This document shows, in pieces, positions 1-8,555 of a stretch of 64,000 bases of DNA (positions are counted from its first letter, which is position 1; each line of letters starts with the position of its first letter). Source of the stretch: CAMLDH01 sp966250375 (GTDB lineage Bacteria; Pseudomonadota; Gammaproteobacteria; Burkholderiales; Burkholderiaceae_D); assembly GCA_966250375.1 (NCBI GenBank), contig CBINHE010000004.1, positions 18,294-82,293 of the forward strand, given 5' to 3'. The notes below the pieces were generated by a model that searched no databases, had not been told where the DNA came from, and saw nothing but the letters and a program-made list of their open reading frames with translations. The position numbers were made by a program, and so were the translations under genes.

Positions 1-1056
1 TGTAACGGTGCTTGAACCGCGCTTGATCGTCAGTGTGGCATGGGGTGCGACATGCGCCACCGGCTCCGACACCGCCACGCCGCTAATCAAACCCTTGGCA
101 TCCTGTTCCGCGGCCAGCAAAGCCGCACCGGCGCCGTTCGACGCACTGGACGCGATCACAATTGTGTTCTCAGGTTTGATGGTACGTAAATGACGCTGTC
201 CATCCGCCGCCAGGGTGCCGAATTTTTCATTCAAGATGTAGAACGCAAACTCGATGCCCTGTAACGTATATTTCCCCCAATCCTTTTCGGAATTTTGCTG
301 CGAATGGGCTTGCTTGATTGCAAAACGGTTCGGGTTCGCCGCGTTGAATGCGGCAAACTCGACGGCCGAGAGATTGGCGGTAAAGTTTGAATTTTTCCCC
401 GCTACGGCCGCATTGGCACGCACGCCGTTCTGCAGGTTCACCGTATTATTTTGCAGATCATGGAAGCCGATGCCGCTGCCTTTATCGGTATACGAAACCG
501 CGCACCCATGCTTCAAACCCCAGTCGCCGGATGTACTGATCGCGCCATACACGCCGCGGGAACCGGACGAGGTACCGGTGACGATACACGGATTGTTCTT
601 GTCAAATGATGCGGGAATCTGCACCATCATCGTGACATTCTGCTGCCCGCTGCCGTCATCGGAATAAGCGCTATATTCTTCGCCCGCGATCAATCCTTGA
701 CCCAGTGTCGGATTGCCATTGATGTCGATGTTGGGACCATACAGCACGCCATAGCCGCCGTTGGTCGACATGTCGACGATCGCGCGGTAGTTGCTGTAGA
801 TCGCATTTGTGCGTAATTCCTTAGCGGTCGGATTCAGGGGATCGGCATAGGCCGGTGGCGCTGCTGCCTGCAGCTGGGTGGCGCCCAGACCGCCGGTCAG
901 CAAGTCGTTGGTCGTGCCATCATAGCTGGCTTGTTGAATGGTGCCGAGATACGTCGGCTTGGTGTTAATGTCCTCGCTCGATAACCCAGCGCAGCCGGTA
1001 AGCAGCCCTGTTGCTGCAAGCAGCACCCCCAACACACATACATTATGAACCACCAT
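1..1056 (-). CDS. D-(-)-3-hydroxybutyrate oligomer hydrolase, lipoprotein type (3' part outside window)
   Basis: The frame is open from the ATG at 1056 to the window edge, giving about 352 residues and no stop, so the C-terminal part is missing. A GGAGG ribosome-binding site lies just before the start. The N-terminus is hydrophobic and ends in the lipobox LLTGC, so export and lipid anchoring are likely. The composition, the GTSSGSRGVYGAI stretch and a serine motif S-x-S-N-G followed by AALLAAEQD match the 3HB-oligomer hydrolase family, which cleaves 3-hydroxybutyrate dimers and trimers released from polyhydroxybutyrate. The product would feed the 3-hydroxybutyrate dehydrogenase and CoA-transferase genes found 16-20 kb away. 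Family assignment is by recall of conserved motifs; truncation prevents checking the rest of the active site. Confidence 0.8.
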   Translation of the reverse strand, partial: MVVHNVCVLGVLLAATGLLTGCAGLSSEDINTKPTYLGTIQQASYDGTTNDLLTGGLGATQLQAAAPPAYADPLNPTAKELRTNAIYSNYRAIVDMSTNGGYGVLYGPNIDINGNPTLGQGLIAGEEYSAYSDDGSGQQNVTMMVQIPASFDKNNPCIVTGTSSGSRGVYGAISTSGDWGLKHGCAVSYTDKGSGIGFHDLQNNTVNLQNGVRANAAVAGKNSNFTANLSAVEFAAFNAANPNRFAIKQAHSQQNSEKDWGKYTLQGIEFAFYILNEKFGTLAADGQRHLRTIKPENTIVIASSASNGAGAALLAAEQDAKGLISGVAVSEPVAHVAPHATLTIKRGSSTVT

Positions 1057-1475
1057 GATTTTGTCCCCTCCTGAAAATACAATGAACTTGCTTGCCTGTA
1101 TTCTTATGTCGATGCGATCCATGCATCATGATTTTTCTTAAACTGCCATCCATCTACACATATCATTTACCGCGTCAAAAATGAATGCGCGCCGCCCAGA
1201 AGAAAGCGCGAGCCACATCGTCAATGTCGATCGAAATGAATTGGCAATAGCTATGCCATCTCGCATAAGCAATTGACTTATAAAGACCATCGAAAAAACA
1301 GAGACGTCAAACGCACGAGGAAAATGGCAGAGATATATCTACATATCAGACACTCTCAAGCTTCTGATATTTATCCAGCACGTTGCGTAGCTTCCGCACC
1401 CTACGCAATCGGACTGGACAACCCTACATTGCGCTCAGGGATACCGTGAAATACAGGTTCATCAAGAGGTCATAA
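1057..1475. other. intergenic stretch without a recognisable gene
   Basis: This 420-base stretch separates the oligomer hydrolase (minus) from the chemoreceptor remnant (plus). It must hold the promoter of the hydrolase. A small hairpin with GCGTAG and CTACGC arms lies near 1383-1404. No convincing reading frame or RNA gene was seen. Confidence 0.5.
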
Positions 1476-1716
1476 ACGGCCGCCCAGGTAGTGCACGCCA
1501 GGGAGGTGATCGCCAACTCGACCAACAAGATCAGCGCCATCGATGCCATCGCATTTCAAACCAATATCGTGGCATTGAATGTCGCGGTGCTCAGGATGGA
1601 CGAAATCCCACAGCAAAATACCGCTCTCGTTGAGCAAGCGGCGGCAGCAGCCCAGCGTTTGCAGGACCAGGCGATGATGCTATCGAAGGCAGTGGCATGG
1701 GGAAGAAAACAAGGTA
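1476..1716 (+). pseudogene. remnant of a methyl-accepting chemotaxis protein signalling domain
   Basis: The plus-strand frame encodes two conserved pieces of the chemoreceptor cytoplasmic domain. The first, ISAIDAIAFQTNIVALNVAV, corresponds to the hairpin tip that contacts CheA and CheW. The second, MDEIPQQNTALVEQAAAAAQ, corresponds to the C-terminal helix ending in a ...LVEQAAAAA...LQDQA pattern. They are fused directly, whereas an intact receptor has roughly 100 residues (including the EAARAGEQGRGFAVVA region) between them. The frame opens just after a TAA at 1473 with no ligand-binding or membrane part, so this is a gene with both a 5' loss and an internal deletion. The frame then runs by chance through the phnA gene. 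Confidence 0.75.
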
Positions 1717-1916
1717 ACTTGCCAATCCAGGTCAGCCGGCATACAGAAAATTATCTGCATAACGCCCAAAATATTGGCGTGCTTGACCGCCATGCAAAAG
1801 CCCGCGGTGTCGCGTTCAGCATAGCCTCGGTCAGAAAGAAACAGAAATGCCATTGGCACGCAGTATACTGCGCCTTCTTTTTTTACAGTTATCGCCTTAT
1901 CCGGAAGGAAAACACC

Positions 1917-2261
1917 ATGAGCACTCTACCAGCATGCCAAAAATGCAATTCCGAATTGACGTATGAAGACGGCAGCCTTTACATTTGCCCCGAGTGTGCC
2001 CATGAATGGCCTGTGCACGCTGCGGCCGACTCAGCTGAAGACGGCAACAAGGTCTACCGCGACTCAGCTGGCAATGTCTTGCAGGACGGCGATACAGTCA
2101 CTGTGATCAAGGACTTGAAATTAAAAGGATCTGCGGGAGTCGTCAAAATGGGTACCAAGGTCAAGAACATTCGCTTGGTTGATAGTGACCACGACATTGA
2201 CTGCAAAATTGACGGCTTTGGTGCCATGAGCCTGAAATCAGAGTTTGTCAAAAAAGTGTGA
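1917..2261 (+). CDS. yjdM: PhnA/YjdM family zinc-ribbon protein
   Basis: A 114-residue protein with an N-terminal zinc ribbon (CQKC near residue 9 and CPEC near residue 28) and a C-terminal KOW-like beta domain (GDTVTVIKDLKLKGS). This is the usual length and architecture of PhnA/YjdM, a small protein historically linked to alkylphosphonate use but of unproven biochemical role. The ATG at 1917 is preceded by GGAAGGAA. An upstream GTG at 1491 in the same frame would add 142 residues from the chemoreceptor remnant and is not the real start. It stands alone between two decayed genes. Confidence 0.88.
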   Translation: MSTLPACQKCNSELTYEDGSLYICPECAHEWPVHAAADSAEDGNKVYRDSAGNVLQDGDTVTVIKDLKLKGSAGVVKMGTKVKNIRLVDSDHDIDCKIDGFGAMSLKSEFVKKV

Positions 2262-2415
2262 TTTTGCAAGATCGATGTAAGGTCTTCCTCGCGTTACGAT
2301 GACTTCTCCGCAATGTGCTCCAAATGTTGCAATCGCCCCCCTTTCCGATTTGCAGGAAGTGCCCTCACGGCGATGTTTGCATATTGAGATTGACAAGGAA
2401 GGAAGAGAAAAAACA

Positions 2416-2640
2416 TCAGGCATCGACAATTTGTTCATCCCCCTCAAAACATCGGTTGGCCAATGACCGATCGCGCAGTTGCTGCCATACCTGTTCTGCG
2501 GTATTGCATTCGAGTGAACCTGGGTGCAACGGCAACAGCGACAGATGTGCAAAGTGTGGCAACTTGAGGGTGATGTGCCATCCGGCGCGATCCAGCACCA
2601 AGACCCCATAACTTCCCGCCGGCACTGCGTCGCTCACTCC
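2416..2640 (-). mobile_element. IS630-family transposase C-terminal remnant
   Basis: The minus-strand frame carries the end of the DDE domain of IS630 transposases: LVLDRAGWH near 2590, then LLPLHPGSLE, an NTAEQVWQQLRDRSLANR block and a terminal EQIVDA. In this family the glutamate that completes the catalytic triad sits in the N-x-x-E-x-x-W block, which is present here. The N-terminal two thirds are missing and the frame stops early, so it cannot be active. No inverted ends were identified. Together with the chemoreceptor remnant it marks a small scar next to the conserved thrS operon end. Confidence 0.7.
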
Positions 2641-2691
2641 CTAGAGCTGATGTCCCAGGGTCTCGGTATTGGCATGCTAATGCGGAAAATG

Positions 2692-3084
2692 TTATCGCTT
2701 CAAAAGACCCAGGATTGCGGAGAGTTCATTACGAATCCCGATGATATTCAATGTGGACGGTAGTACCATGGCGCCTGCGGCTTCAGTGATCTCCACACCA
2801 TCCGCCATTCTGCTATCAAGCTTGTTGCGCGCTCCGCTGATGGTAAAACCTTGTTCATACAGCAGTTCGCGAATACGACGGATAAGCAGCACTTCATGAT
2901 GTTGATAATAGCGACGATTACCTCTGCGCTTGACCGGTTTTAACTGAGTAAACTCCTGCTCCCAGTAACGGAGGACATGCGGCTTTACGCCGCATAAATC
3001 GCTGACTTCGCCAATCGTGAAATAACGCTTAGCCGGAATCGGCGGCAACACGTTTAACTCAAGCTTGCTGGGACGATCGCTCAT
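2692..3084 (-). CDS. MerR family transcriptional regulator
   Basis: 130 residues with a MerR winged helix-turn-helix at residues about 20-88: FTIGEVSDLCGVKPHVLRYW, then RRGNRRYYQHHEVLLIRRIRELLYEQG. The rest is a short dimerisation/effector part without an obvious metal-binding cysteine set. It is the last gene of the thrS-infC-rpmI-rplT-pheST-ihfA run, 21 bases after ihfA, a position widely conserved in betaproteobacteria. The regulated genes are not known from sequence. The start ATG at 3084 fits the family. Confidence 0.9.
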   Translation of the reverse strand: MSDRPSKLELNVLPPIPAKRYFTIGEVSDLCGVKPHVLRYWEQEFTQLKPVKRRGNRRYYQHHEVLLIRRIRELLYEQGFTISGARNKLDSRMADGVEITEAAGAMVLPSTLNIIGIRNELSAILGLLKR

Positions 3085-3105
3085 TTATTGATGGATTATA
3101 GTAGC

Positions 3106-3519
3106 TCAAGCAACATGTACTAAAGGCTGGCGGCTGGCGCTTTCAGCCATACCTTTGAGTTTCTGGCTTGCATGGAAAGTCACGACGCGACGCGCAGTAA
3201 TCGGGATTTCTTCGCCTGTTTTAGGATTACGGCCAGGCCGTTGCGGCTTGTCACGCAATTGGAAATTGCCGAATCCGGACAGCTTGACCGATTCGCCCTG
3301 CTCCAGCGCATTGCGTATCTCGTCGAAAAACGTCTCTACCATGTCCTTCGCTTCGCGCTTGTTCAAGCCTACTTGTTCAAATAGAAGCTCAGCCAATTCC
3401 GCCTTGGTTAAGGTCGGCAAGTCTTTTTCGGCTTGTGACCGGACCTTCGCCTCCAACATCGCGCGATTAAGATCTGCGGCCAAAACGGATTGGAATTCGG
3501 CTGAGTTCACTTCATTCAT
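3106..3519 (-). CDS. ihfA: integration host factor subunit alpha
   Basis: 137 residues, of which about residues 35-130 form the HU/IHF fold: PTLTKAELAELLFEQVGLNKREAKDMVE followed by the DNA-bending arm with GRNPKTGEEIPI. It bends DNA with IhfB in replication, recombination and transcription. The N-terminus carries roughly 30 residues more than the enterobacterial protein, a feature seen in relatives. It lies 21 bases after pheT, the same neighbour as in E. coli. Confidence 0.95.
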   Translation of the reverse strand: MNEVNSAEFQSVLAADLNRAMLEAKVRSQAEKDLPTLTKAELAELLFEQVGLNKREAKDMVETFFDEIRNALEQGESVKLSGFGNFQLRDKPQRPGRNPKTGEEIPITARRVVTFHASQKLKGMAESASRQPLVHVA

Positions 3520-3540
3520 GGTCGTTACTCCCTGCCTACT

Positions 3541-5967
3541 TTAACGCAATCTTGCGTCATATTCTTCGTTGGCTACCGCAACGAACGCAGCCATCGCAGC
3601 GTCTACCGCATCGTCTTGCAGGGTAGTTTGAGTATCTTGCAACGTGAAGCGGAAAGCAAGACTTTTCTCGTCATTTTCGAGCCCTTTGCCACGATATTCA
3701 TCAAATAAAACAATGGCTTGTAAAATTTTACATATGCTGTTTGACTTCTTTTCAGCAGAAAAAGCCTCCATCAAATCCTGCGCTGAAATTGTCTGCTTGA
3801 CCACTAAAGCAAGATCCCTAGTTACTGGTGGGAACTTCGAAGTCTCTTGATAAACGGGAATATCGCGCATCTGCAATGCTGACGCATTAACTTCGAATAA
3901 AACCGGGGCTAATGGCAAATCGTATTTTTGTTGCCAACCCGGATGCAGTTCACCAATAAAGCCAATTGCAGTGCCATCCAGAATGATTTGTGCAGAGCGT
4001 CCCGGGTGCAATGCGGGATGTTCAAGCTTGGCGAAGCGCAACGCTTTCGGCGCAAAGAGCGCCTCGAGATCCGCCTTGATATCGAAATAATCGCTATTGC
4101 GTGTCGGTTGCCCCCATTGCTCCTCTGCCACCGGACCATAGGCAAGCGCAGCGACGCGCTTCGGCTGATCATAGCCGGCGACCGACAATGGGCCATCCTG
4201 CACGTCTATCTTGCGCAGGTAAACCGCGCCCACTTCGAACAAGCGAATACGACTGAGCTTGCGGTTCAGGTTATAGCGCACGTTGGCAATCAGACTGGCG
4301 ATGAGAGACGATCGCATCACGCTCATCTGGCTCGCGATCGGATTGAGCAATTTGATCGGATTAACGTTACCGGCGAAGTCCGCTTCCCATGCCTCTTCAA
4401 TAAAACTGAAATTCACCACTTCCTGATAATCGAGATCGGCCAGTTGACGACGAATCGTGAACAGCGACCGCGTATTTTCAGGCGGAATACGCATCGCATT
4501 CGGTGCTACCGGCGGCAACGCAGGAATATTCTCAAAGCCGTAAACCCGCGCGATTTCCTCGATTAAGTCTTCTTCGATTTCGATATCGAAACGATACGAC
4601 GGCGGCGTCACCTTGAATACGCCATGCTCCTGTGTAAAGGCTAGACCCAAACGTGTAAAGATGTCGGCAATCTGCTCGTCCGTGAATGGCACACCGATGA
4701 CCTTGGCCGCACGCGCGGTACGAATGCTCACCGGAGTACGTTGCGGCAGGTTGACGATATGGTCGTCGATCGGACCAACCACCGTCTTGCCTTTGTGGCC
4801 GCAAATTTCCATGATCAAAGCAGTGATCCGTTCGATATGCTCGACCGTAGTCGCATAATCGACGCCACGTTCGAAACGATGCGCCGCATCCGTCGAAAAA
4901 TTGTAACGACGCGCGCGTCCTTGGATCGCTTGCGGCCACCAGAATGCGGCTTCGAGATAGATGTCCTGCGTATCGAGCGATACCGCAGTGGAATCACCGC
5001 CCATGATACCGGCCAGCGATTCGATTTCCTTGTCATCCGCGATCACGCCAATCCATTCGTCGACATCAACCGTATTGCCGTTCAGGAGCTTCAGCGATTC
5101 GCCTTTTTTACCCCAGCGAATGTCCAGACCGCCATGGATCTTGGTGAGATCGAATATATGCGACGGACGTCCCAGTTCGAGCATCACATAGTTGGAGATA
5201 TCCACTAGCGCAGAAATCGACCGCTGGCCGCTGCGCTCGAGGCGCTGCTTCATCCAAGCCGGCGTGTGTGCTCTTGCGTTCAGACCACGGATGATGCGCC
5301 CCGAAAAGCGGCCGCACAAATCTGGCGCTGATACCTTGACTGGCAACTTATCTGCTATTGTCGCAACTACCGGCTGATACGTCGGCATCTTGAGTTGCGT
5401 GCCGGTCAGCGCGGCTACTTCGCGCGCAACACCCAACACCGACAGGCAGTCGGCCTTGTTCGGCGTCAGCTTGATCGTGAATTTCAGATCGTTTAGTTGG
5501 TAATAATCACGGAAATTCTGGCCAACCGGCGCATCTTCCGGCAAGTCCATCAAACCGGCATTCTCTTCCGACAGTTTCAGCTCGCGTGCGGAACACAACA
5601 TGCCCTGCGATTCAACACCACGTAACTGGCCAATCTTGATCTCGAACGGTTTGCCATCATCGCCCGGCGGCAGGACCGCGCCGGCCATCGCACACGCAAC
5701 CTTCATGCCGGCACGCACATTCGATGCACCGCACACGATGTTCAACAAGGTGCCAGTACCGGCATCGACTTGGCACACATTCAAGCGATCGGCATTCGGA
5801 TGTCTGACGACTTCCAGCACTTTCGCCACAACCACGTTGGAGAACGGCGGAGCGACTGGCTCGACCTCCTCGACTTCCAGGCCAGACATCGTAAGCAAAT
5901 GTGCCAGTTCATCCGAAGTCATCTTCGGATCGACCATGGTACGGAGCCAGTTTTCGGAGAATTGCAT
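3541..5967 (-). CDS. pheT: phenylalanyl-tRNA synthetase beta subunit
   Basis: 808 residues, full family length. The N-terminal OB-fold tRNA-binding domain (about residues 40-150, with NADRLNVCQVDAG and GVESQGMLCSARELKL) is followed by the B3/B4 editing domain, the B5 domain and a catalytic-like core. The C-terminus is the ferredoxin-fold anticodon-binding domain (KFPPVTRDLALVV, then FDEYRGKGLENDEKSLAFR). It pairs with PheS in an alpha2-beta2 enzyme that charges tRNA-Phe. Unusually, 153 bases with a palindromic repeat separate it from pheS. Confidence 0.97.
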   Translation of the reverse strand: MQFSENWLRTMVDPKMTSDELAHLLTMSGLEVEEVEPVAPPFSNVVVAKVLEVVRHPNADRLNVCQVDAGTGTLLNIVCGASNVRAGMKVACAMAGAVLPPGDDGKPFEIKIGQLRGVESQGMLCSARELKLSEENAGLMDLPEDAPVGQNFRDYYQLNDLKFTIKLTPNKADCLSVLGVAREVAALTGTQLKMPTYQPVVATIADKLPVKVSAPDLCGRFSGRIIRGLNARAHTPAWMKQRLERSGQRSISALVDISNYVMLELGRPSHIFDLTKIHGGLDIRWGKKGESLKLLNGNTVDVDEWIGVIADDKEIESLAGIMGGDSTAVSLDTQDIYLEAAFWWPQAIQGRARRYNFSTDAAHRFERGVDYATTVEHIERITALIMEICGHKGKTVVGPIDDHIVNLPQRTPVSIRTARAAKVIGVPFTDEQIADIFTRLGLAFTQEHGVFKVTPPSYRFDIEIEEDLIEEIARVYGFENIPALPPVAPNAMRIPPENTRSLFTIRRQLADLDYQEVVNFSFIEEAWEADFAGNVNPIKLLNPIASQMSVMRSSLIASLIANVRYNLNRKLSRIRLFEVGAVYLRKIDVQDGPLSVAGYDQPKRVAALAYGPVAEEQWGQPTRNSDYFDIKADLEALFAPKALRFAKLEHPALHPGRSAQIILDGTAIGFIGELHPGWQQKYDLPLAPVLFEVNASALQMRDIPVYQETSKFPPVTRDLALVVKQTISAQDLMEAFSAEKKSNSICKILQAIVLFDEYRGKGLENDEKSLAFRFTLQDTQTTLQDDAVDAAMAAFVAVANEEYDARLR

Positions 5968-6000
5968 AGTTAAAACCTTCAGCTACTCTGAATGAATTTT

Positions 6001-6112
6001 GTTCCGCCTCCTTCAAGAGGGAGGCTAGGAAGGGGATGGGTTTAATGCCATTTATCCCATCCTCACCCTACCCCTTCCCGTACGTCGAGTGCTCTTGAAA
6101 AGGTGGGAACCT
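6001..6112. repeat. imperfect palindromic repeat between pheS and pheT
   Basis: Two arms of about 40 and 56 bases face each other across a 15-base centre. The left arm contains TTCCGCCTCCTTCAAGAG and GGAAGGGGATGGG. The right arm contains CCCATCC, CCCCTTCCC, CTCTTGAA and GGTGGGAAC, in complementary order with small insertions. In the pheS-pheT transcript it would fold into one long hairpin. It resembles dispersed intergenic REP-type sequences rather than a terminator, because no U-run follows. Confidence 0.65.
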
Positions 6113-6120
6113 AAATATTT

Positions 6121-7137
6121 TTAATTGAATTGTTTAAGGAAACGCAGATCGCCCTCGTAAAACAGGCGCAGATCGTTGATACCATAGCGCAGCATCGTCA
6201 ATCGCTCGAGACCGGAGCCGAATGCAAATCCGATGTACTGATCCGGATCGAGTCCCATGTTACGCACCACTGTCGGATGCACTTGACCAGCACCGGAAAC
6301 TTCCAGCCAGCGTCCCTTCAGCGGTCCGCTGCCGAACGCGATATCGATCTCGGCTGACGGTTCGGTGAATGGGAAATACGATGGACGGAAACGCACTTGC
6401 AAATCGTCGGTTTCAAAAAATGCTTTCACGAAATTTAGGTACACGCCCTTCAGATCTGCAAAGCTGATGTCTTCGGCAATCCACAAGCCTTCGACTTGAT
6501 GGAACATTGGCGAGTGCGTGGCATCACTGTCGACACGATAGGTGCGACCGGGCGCGATAACCTTGATCGGCGGCTTGTGTATGCGTGCATAACGCACTTG
6601 CATCGGACTCGTGTGCGTGCGCAACAGCAGCGGTTTGCCTTGGGTATCCTTGCCCTCGATGTAGAAGGTGTCTTGCATTGAGCGAGCCGGATGATTTTCC
6701 GGGCTATTCAATGCAGTGAAGTTAGTCCAGTCAGTTTCGATTTCCGGACCATCAGCCACGTCAAAACCGATGGTGCCGAAAATCTCTTCGACACGCTGCC
6801 AGGTGCGCATCACAGGATGGATGCTTCCCATGCCACGACCGCGGCCGGGCAAGGTCACGTCGATCGCTTCAGCATTCAGGCGCGCCTGCATCTGCGCATT
6901 GGCAAGTGCATCGCGGCGTGCATTTAGCGCGGCTTCGATTTGTTCTTTTGCTGCGTTGATGACTGCGCCTTGCGCTTTGCGCTCTTCCGGCGCCAGCTTG
7001 CCCAAGCCTTTCATCTGCTCAGTAATTTGACCGGTTTTGCCAAGATATTTGGCTTTTGCATTTTCCAGTGCTGCAGCATCCTCTGTAGCAGAGAAATCGG
7101 TCCGTGCTTGGATTACAAGTTGTTCTAGGGGATTCAT
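6121..7137 (-). CDS. pheS: phenylalanyl-tRNA synthetase alpha subunit
   Basis: 338 residues from the ATG at 7137 (MNPLEQLVIQARTDF). The in-frame extension up to 7236 is not conserved and is rejected. The N-terminal coiled coil (about 1-85) is followed by the class II catalytic core, with motif 2 near FHQVEGLWI and motif 3 near GFAFGSGLERLTMLRYGI. It binds ATP and phenylalanine. It lies 111 bases after rplT in the translation operon. Confidence 0.96.
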   Translation of the reverse strand: MNPLEQLVIQARTDFSATEDAAALENAKAKYLGKTGQITEQMKGLGKLAPEERKAQGAVINAAKEQIEAALNARRDALANAQMQARLNAEAIDVTLPGRGRGMGSIHPVMRTWQRVEEIFGTIGFDVADGPEIETDWTNFTALNSPENHPARSMQDTFYIEGKDTQGKPLLLRTHTSPMQVRYARIHKPPIKVIAPGRTYRVDSDATHSPMFHQVEGLWIAEDISFADLKGVYLNFVKAFFETDDLQVRFRPSYFPFTEPSAEIDIAFGSGPLKGRWLEVSGAGQVHPTVVRNMGLDPDQYIGFAFGSGLERLTMLRYGINDLRLFYEGDLRFLKQFN

Positions 7138-7248
7138 GCGGTGTTTCCCGCTCCATAAGAGGAAGCCGAAAATGAAACGGGGCACAGGTGTGTGACCTCT
7201 GCCCCGCCGGGATACCAAGACATCGCCATACGGCAATGCCTAGACTAC

Positions 7249-7608
7249 TTAAGCAGCGATGTTGGCCTTCACCTGATTGACAATCGCGGCAAACGCCGGC
7301 TTGTCCATCACAGCCATATCGGCCAAAACTTTACGATCCAGTTCGATCGAAGCTTTTTTGAGGCCATTCATGAACACGCTGTAGGTCATGCCATGCTCAC
7401 GCGATGCCGCGTTGATGCGGGTGATCCACAGTGCGCGGAATACGCGTTTCTTGTTACGACGATCGCGGTATGCATATTGACCAGCGCGCATGACTGCTTG
7501 CTTGGCAATACGGTAGACGGTACTGCGGCGACCACGATAGCCTTTGGCTTGATCGAGAACCTTCTTGTGACGGGCCCGTGCTGTGACCCCACGTTTTACT
7601 CTAGGCAT
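7249..7608 (-). CDS. rplT: 50S ribosomal protein L20
   Basis: 119 residues beginning MPRVKRGVTARARHKKVL, very basic at the N-terminus, full length for L20. L20 binds 23S rRNA early in assembly. In E. coli it also represses translation of rpmI and hence of its own gene. The gene lies 27 bases after rpmI. Confidence 0.98.
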   Translation of the reverse strand: MPRVKRGVTARARHKKVLDQAKGYRGRRSTVYRIAKQAVMRAGQYAYRDRRNKKRVFRALWITRINAASREHGMTYSVFMNGLKKASIELDRKVLADMAVMDKPAFAAIVNQVKANIAA

Positions 7609-7635
7609 GGTTACTCCTTAATATTGAGTGTGAGG

Positions 7636-7833
7636 TTAAGCATTCGGCATCATGCGCAAGACTGATACGACGTCCGCAGCATTGACATTGGTAATACCGC
7701 GCAACTGGCGCTTATTTTTTGTGGTTTTTTTGGTCAAGATATGGCGCTTGAAAGCGTGACCACATTTAACCGTTCCACCTGGACGTACGCGAAAGCGCTT
7801 TTTGGCGCTGCTCTTTGTCTTCATTTTAGGCAT
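7636..7833 (-). CDS. rpmI: 50S ribosomal protein L35
   Basis: 65 residues beginning MPKMKTKSSAKKRF, ending with the conserved VLRMMPNA-type tail. Standard length. It sits between infC and rplT. Its ribosome-binding region is overlapped by a small hairpin (separate entry). Confidence 0.98.
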   Translation of the reverse strand: MPKMKTKSSAKKRFRVRPGGTVKCGHAFKRHILTKKTTKNKRQLRGITNVNAADVVSVLRMMPNA

Positions 7834-7841
7834 GACACTAT

Positions 7842-7856
7842 CTGTCCTCTGGACAG
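7842..7856 (-). promoter_or_regulatory. hairpin over the rpmI ribosome-binding site
   Basis: On the minus strand, CTGTCC and GGACAG form a perfect 6-bp stem closed by the loop AGA. The Shine-Dalgarno-like GAGGA is split between loop and stem. The stem ends 8 bases before the rpmI ATG. In E. coli the rpmI site is the target of L20 feedback, so the position is suggestive; involvement of L20 here is inference. Confidence 0.5.
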
Positions 7857-7990
7857 CTCCATTTTTAACATGATTGCAGGTGGCAACACTACGTTACTCT
7901 TAGATGCCTGCTCTCACTTATTTAGCAGTGAAATCGAGTCCACTGCTTTTTTTGCGCGACCAATCTGTTGCCAGACGGGTTGCACGAAAC

Positions 7991-8512
7991 TTATTTTTTC
8001 TTCTTCGGCGCCAGTACCATGATCATCTGACGACCTTCCATCTTCGGAAACTGCTCGACTTGCCCATACGGATCCAAGTCACTTTTCAAACGTTCCAGCA
8101 TCCGCATGCCGATTTCCTGATGCGCCATCTCACGACCTCTGAAACGCAGCGTAATCTTAGTCTTGTCGCCGTCATCAAGGAACTTGATGAGGTTGCGCAG
8201 TTTGATGTTGTAATCACCATCATCGGTACCCGGACGGAATTTGACTTCCTTGACCAGAATGACCTTCTGCTTCAACTTGGCTTCATGTGCCTTTTTCTGT
8301 TCCTGATATTTGAACTTACCATAGTCCATCAGACGACAAACTGGCGGCTGCGCAGTCGGTGCGATTTCCACCAAATCCACGTTTGCCTCTTCCGCCATGC
8401 GGAAGGCCTCAGCCAGACTCACGATACCGATCGGCTCGTTCTCGATCCCACTCAGGCGCACTTCAGGCGCCGTAATTTCGCCGTTGATGCGATGCGACTT
8501 ATCCGTAGCTAT
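7991..8512 (-). CDS. infC: translation initiation factor IF-3
   Basis: 173 residues if started at the AUA codon at 8512, giving the expected N-terminus IATDKSHRINGEITAPEV. An AAGGAA ribosome-binding site lies 7 bases upstream. No AUG or UUG lies in this part of the frame, and a GTG at 8461 would remove 17 conserved residues. infC genes typically use a rare start (AUU in E. coli) so that IF-3 represses its own synthesis. IF-3 N and C domains are both present, including MDYGKFKYQEQKK. thrS is upstream and rpmI downstream. Confidence 0.95.
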   Translation of the reverse strand: MATDKSHRINGEITAPEVRLSGIENEPIGIVSLAEAFRMAEEANVDLVEIAPTAQPPVCRLMDYGKFKYQEQKKAHEAKLKQKVILVKEVKFRPGTDDGDYNIKLRNLIKFLDDGDKTKITLRFRGREMAHQEIGMRMLERLKSDLDPYGQVEQFPKMEGRQMIMVLAPKKKK

Positions 8513-8555
8513 TGCAGTTTCCTTTTAAAATCAAATAATTAAGCCGCGCAAAATA

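Noticed and set aside
2238..2609. 123-codon minus-strand frame next to phnA
   Set aside because: Overlaps the IS630 remnant in another frame and the phnA end; no start context or family.
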